The notes under the pieces were generated by a model. It saw only the letters and a list, made by a program, of their open reading frames with translations, was not told the origin of the DNA and did not search any database. 64,000 bases of DNA, taken from Pontibacter russatus (GTDB lineage: Bacteria > Bacteroidota > Bacteroidia > Cytophagales > Hymenobacteraceae). This document shows, piece by piece, positions 61,060-64,000 of the stretch (positions are counted from its first letter, which is position 1; each line of letters starts with the position of its first letter). The stretch lies in NCBI RefSeq assembly GCF_009931655.1, contig NZ_CP047984.1:1240001-1304000 (forward strand), given 5' to 3'. The position numbers and the translations under genes were made by a program.

Positions 61060-61794
61060 TTATTTCGGCACCACCTTGCCAGAGCCGCTGATATTGGTAT
61101 GGACGGCGGGGTTGCCGAAGTAGTACACCTTTCCGCTGCCGGACAGATCAACCGTGAGGGAATTCGTCGCTGTCACCTCTGCTGCGCCAGAGCCGGACAT
61201 GTTAATCGTCACGTCCTCGGCCGTGAGGTCAAACGCGCTCACATTGCCTGATCCGGATATGTTGATGCTTTGCACCTCAGCCGAGCCGCTCAGGCGCACC
61301 TCCCCCGATCCCGTTACGCGCGTCATGACTTTGGCGGCATCCAGTTCCAGGTCAATTTCCCCGGAGCCGTTCACCTCCACGGGCAGGTCTGTCACCGCAA
61401 ACTTGTTCTCGCTATATATGCTGCCAGACCCGTTCAGGGACAGCCCCTCCACCGCAGGCATAGTGATGTACACCTCTACCGGCTTGCTCCGGCGCACGCA
61501 TTCTTCGTGCGTAATCCTCCACCTGCCGTTGAACACGCGGGTATTCACCTGATCCAGGATATTCGGCTCCCCTTTTACCTCCACCTGCTGGGTTGGCCCC
61601 TGCGTTATATATACCTTAAAATCGCCGTTTGCCTCCACTTTGCTGAAAGGCTGCAGTTGCAGGGTCCGCTGCTCTACGTTTCCCTCGCCCTTGATGCACC
61701 TGGCATCCTCACAGGCGCTCAGGCACAGCAGGCTAAGCAGCAGAAAGGCCCACTTCACTGGGTTTGATAGCTTCCGGTTCAGGTGCATTTTCAT
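61060..61794 (-). CDS. Head GIN-domain (DUF2807) lipoprotein
   Basis: 244 aa; lipoprotein signal ending LSAC (Cys28). The mature part is a right-handed beta-helix of DUF2807/head GIN type: GEGNVEQRTLQLQPFSKVEANGDF, VKGEPNILDQV, then repeated NGSGSI, NGSGEI, TGSGEV, SGSGNV, SGSGAA, SGSGKV, SGSGKV turns. Such proteins are envelope-exposed and linked to adhesion or polysaccharide work, but the function is unproven. It converges with the GNAT gene. Confidence 0.92.
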   Translation of the reverse strand: MKMHLNRKLSNPVKWAFLLLSLLCLSACEDARCIKGEGNVEQRTLQLQPFSKVEANGDFKVYITQGPTQQVEVKGEPNILDQVNTRVFNGRWRITHEECVRRSKPVEVYITMPAVEGLSLNGSGSIYSENKFAVTDLPVEVNGSGEIDLELDAAKVMTRVTGSGEVRLSGSAEVQSINISGSGNVSAFDLTAEDVTINMSGSGAAEVTATNSLTVDLSGSGKVYYFGNPAVHTNISGSGKVVPK

Positions 61795-61954
61795 GGTTTT
61801 TTACTTGGTTTGATGATTGGTATGCACATAAGATGTCAGAAACAGGCAAAGCGTTGCATGAAGGGTTGATAAACCGGTAAAAAAGTGTAGCCGGAGTGGC
61901 GGCTGTGGGGCTGGCAGGGGTAGCGCACGGCCACCTACTACAGTAGAATTGTTT

Positions 61955-61962
61955 TATATTTG
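61955..61962 (+). promoter_or_regulatory. Possible -7 box (TATATTTG) ahead of a small ORF
   Basis: TATATTTG matches TAnnTTTG and lies 24 bp before the ATG at 61987, close enough to make a short-leader transcript. A -33 TTTG is not obvious. Confidence 0.4.
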
Positions 61963-61986
61963 GAGTGCCAATACCACACGCCTTGT

Positions 61987-62076
61987 ATGCCAGACGCCTC
62001 AGCAGCAAAACATCAGCTTCCCTACATCCTTTTTCTGTGCATCGGCCTGCTGGCGCTGCTGCCCTTCTTTCTTTAA
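61987..62076 (+). CDS. Possible 29-aa single-span membrane peptide
   Basis: Small ORF: polar N-terminus MPDASAAKHQ followed by a hydrophobic helix (YILFLCIGLLALLPFFL) and TAA. It is preceded by a TATATTTG box. No clear ribosome-binding site, which is common in this phylum. Its shape (short polar start, one helix, abrupt end) fits small membrane proteins. Could also be chance. Confidence 0.35.
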   Translation: MPDASAAKHQLPYILFLCIGLLALLPFFL

Positions 62077-62165
62077 CCAATCCGGGAATAAGATCCAGCG
62101 CTCTAGAAAGCAGGCAAGGCATTACTGGCAGAGCAGCGCCTTTTTCTGTAAAGTGAGAACTAAAC

Positions 62166-64000
62166 TTATCTCACTGCCTCCAGTTTCCCGCTCTCCCTGT
62201 ACTGCAGCCTGCCCACGTCCACCAGTTCCCGGAGGAGTGCGGTTACCGCCTCAGCGTGCTTTGGCTCAAACTGCTGCACCAGTTCTTTGGGGAGCCGGGG
62301 CTGCGCTTTCGCCAACGCCAACACCTTCTCGCGCAGCGTTTCCAGTTCCTGCCCTTCCCGCTCCTTTTTGCGCTCGGCCAGGCAGTAGTCACAGATGCGG
62401 CAGCGGGTGTCGGTTATCTCGCCGAAGTATTCCAGGAGCAACTGTGTGCGGCAGCGGTTGGCGGTGTTCGCATAGCGCCCCATCTCGCGGGCCTGCAGCA
62501 ACGCCCGCTCCCGCAGGGTAACCAACCGTCTGGTGTCTAAACAAAGCGTGGCGGCGTCTTCGCGGGGTTTGGTGAACACCAGTTGGGGTGAGTCGTGCTG
62601 CGGCTCGTAGGCAATGACCGAAAGCTTTTGCAGGTATTCCAGCTTTCGGCGCACCTCCTGCTCCGCCTCATGCAGTTGCAGCGCCAGTTTGCGCTCCGAC
62701 AGTTTCACGAAGTTGGTGAAGGCCTCCCCACCATATAGCCGCAGCACCATCCGGATGAGCCGGTCGTGGTCGGGGTTGGCCACCTGATACTCGTAAAGCG
62801 CTTCGCTGTGGAGCAGCAGCATGAGCCGCGAAGGCATATAGTACCCTTCATTCAGCTGCACATACCCCTCTGTCTCCAAACGCTTAATGGCGTGGTGTGC
62901 CTCCAGCGGCTGTAGCTTGTAGTTTTTGGCGAAGGTGGCCAGGTCAAAGTCGAAGCTGCTCAGGAGGCCGCTGCCCACGGCCAGCTGGTAGTAATTGGCC
63001 AGGCACTGGTATACCCTCCTGATATAATCAACCGACGGGTGCGCCTCCTCTACCTTGCGCTGCAGTTCCGCCACGTCGTTCGGCCCGTTCAGGATAACGG
63101 CATAGGCATACAGTTCATCCCGCCCGGCGCGGCCTGCCTCCTGGTAATACGCCTCCAGGCTTTCCGGCAAATCCAGGTGTACGACCAGCCGCACATCCGG
63201 CTTGTCGATGCCCATCCCGAAGGCGTTCGTAGCCACCATCACCCGCACCTTGTTTTCAATCCAGCTTTGCTGCGCCGCATTGCGTTCCTCAAACTTCAGG
63301 CCCGCGTGGTAAGCAGCCGCCGGTATATGGCGGCTTCGTAGGAGCTTTGCTATTTCCACGGTTTGGCGGCGGCTGCGGACGTATACAATGGCCTGGCCCG
63401 GTAGGCGCTGCAAAATCTCCAGCAGGCGGCCTGTCTTGTTTTCGGTATCGAGGACAGAATAGGATAGGTTGGCGCGGGCAAAGCTCTTCAGGAAAACGTT
63501 CGGCTTCGGAAAGGCGAGTTTCTCCTGTATGTCCTGCCTCACCTGTTCGGTGGCCGTGGCGGTGAGCGCAATCACCGGCACCTTGGGCAAAGCTTCCCGT
63601 AACTCCGCCAGTTGCAGGTAGGGCGGCCTGAAATCGTAGCCCCAAGCTGAGATACAGTGCGCCTCGTCCACGGCGATCAGACTTACCTTCATCCGCTTCA
63701 CGCGCTCCTGAAACAACTCGGTTAGCAGGCGCTCCGGCGAGAGGTACAGAAATTTGATGTTGCCATATACACAGTTGTCCAGGGCAACGTCGATCTCCCG
63801 GCGGTTCATCCCCGAGTAAACGGCCACGGCCGCTATACCCCGCTTATTCAGTTGCGCCACCTGGTCCTTCATCAGGGCGATCAGCGGCGTGATAACGAGG
63901 CACAGGCCTTCCATAGCGAGGGCGGGCACCTGGAAGCAGATGGACTTGCCGCCGCCCGTTGGCAGCAGCGCCAGCGTGTCCTGCCCCGCCAGCACCGACC
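62166..64000 (-). CDS. RecQ-family ATP-dependent DNA helicase, partial at window edge
   Basis: At least 611 codons; the start is beyond the right edge (the frame runs through 64000). Motif I LPTGGGKSICFQVP, Walker B DEAHCISAWGYDFRPPY (RecQ-type), SF2 motifs VIALTATAT and MVATNAFGMGIDKPDVRLVVH, RAGRDE, then a zinc-binding domain with C...CRICDYC. A short winged-helix-like end follows and there is no HRDC domain. A DNA-repair and recombination helicase. With the missing N-terminus the gene is probably about 630-640 aa. Confidence 0.95.
   Translation of the reverse strand, partial: SVLAGQDTLALLPTGGGKSICFQVPALAMEGLCLVITPLIALMKDQVAQLNKRGIAAVAVYSGMNRREIDVALDNCVYGNIKFLYLSPERLLTELFQERVKRMKVSLIAVDEAHCISAWGYDFRPPYLQLAELREALPKVPVIALTATATEQVRQDIQEKLAFPKPNVFLKSFARANLSYSVLDTENKTGRLLEILQRLPGQAIVYVRSRRQTVEIAKLLRSRHIPAAAYHAGLKFEERNAAQQSWIENKVRVMVATNAFGMGIDKPDVRLVVHLDLPESLEAYYQEAGRAGRDELYAYAVILNGPNDVAELQRKVEEAHPSVDYIRRVYQCLANYYQLAVGSGLLSSFDFDLATFAKNYKLQPLEAHHAIKRLETEGYVQLNEGYYMPSRLMLLLHSEALYEYQVANPDHDRLIRMVLRLYGGEAFTNFVKLSERKLALQLHEAEQEVRRKLEYLQKLSVIAYEPQHDSPQLVFTKPREDAATLCLDTRRLVTLRERALLQAREMGRYANTANRCRTQLLLEYFGEITDTRCRICDYCLAERKKEREGQELETLREKVLALAKAQPRLPKELVQQFEPKHAEAVTALLRELVDVGRLQYRESGKLEAVR

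Larger units (their letters stand above)
61795..62165. other. Intergenic region with possible small gene
   Basis: Between two minus-strand genes. The only items seen are a promoter-like box and a 29-codon ORF on the plus strand, both listed separately; otherwise nothing recognised. Confidence 0.45.

Noticed and set aside
1-64000. CRISPR array
   Set aside because: No regularly spaced identical repeats of 24-40 bp were seen; the repeats present are palindromic and dispersed.

Overview
The window looks like chromosomal DNA from a Bacteroidota member, most likely Cytophagales/Hymenobacteraceae (Pontibacter- or Hymenobacter-like). The evidence is a SusC/SusD operon, a hybrid two-component sensor of the polysaccharide-utilisation type, a type IX secretion sorting domain, DUF4919 and VF530 proteins, Bacteroidota-type promoter boxes (TAnnTTTG), and lipoproteins with acidic residues right after the lipid-modified cysteine. 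This placement comes from gene families only; no rRNA is present. A genome-style signature runs through the window: the AT word TATATA is very common, inside genes and between them, in otherwise GC-rich DNA.

Layout. 1-15 kb, all on the minus strand: a glycan-utilisation locus read HTCS sensor -> DUF1080 protein -> SGNH hydrolase -> SusC -> SusD -> two IPT/TIG surface lipoproteins, closed by a perfect 24-bp hairpin. 14.5-19.4 kb: palindromic repeats, a Rof-like protein, a polysaccharide deacetylase lipoprotein, and a divergently read lipoprotein with a CxxCH motif. 19.4-27.4 kb: an accessory-looking stretch with an eight-repeat helicase-associated (HA) protein, a two-gene Tm-1-like/PEP-hydrolase-family operon of lower GC, a complete IS3-family element with its target duplication, and a very AT-rich broken membrane-protein gene, ending at a tRNA(CAU). 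27.5-36 kb: core-like genes (HAD hydrolase, site-2 protease, rhodanese, T9SS-exported protein, PASTA protein, and a 900-aa protein made of two D-Ala-D-Ala ligase modules). 36-42.4 kb: phosphoglycerate kinase, then a block (metalloprotease-motif protein, broken S41 peptidase, AraC-type membrane regulator) ending in a decayed second copy of the pgk tail. 42.5-64 kb: a mosaic of outer-membrane, exported hydrolase, stress and small conserved proteins, RluF, an ABC-type permease, a GH95 remnant, a sugar oxidoreductase/isomerase pair, and a RecQ helicase running off the right edge.

How it fits together. The left locus is a sense-bind-import unit for an unidentified glycan: the HTCS would detect a breakdown product in the periplasm, and the lipoproteins plus SusCD would bind and import it. 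No glycoside hydrolase or lyase is visible in it. The GH95 fragment, Gfo/Idh/MocA oxidoreductase and TIM-barrel isomerase at 56-59 kb are a second, partly decayed sugar-processing cluster. The Ddl-Ddl fusion and PASTA protein form a peptidoglycan-linked pair.

Quality caution. Two otherwise convincing genes (S41 peptidase, Gfo/Idh/MocA oxidoreductase) are each broken by what looks like one missing G in a G-run, and an IS transposase and an AT-rich gene are out of frame near A/T runs. These may be real decay or homopolymer sequencing errors; the raw reads would decide.
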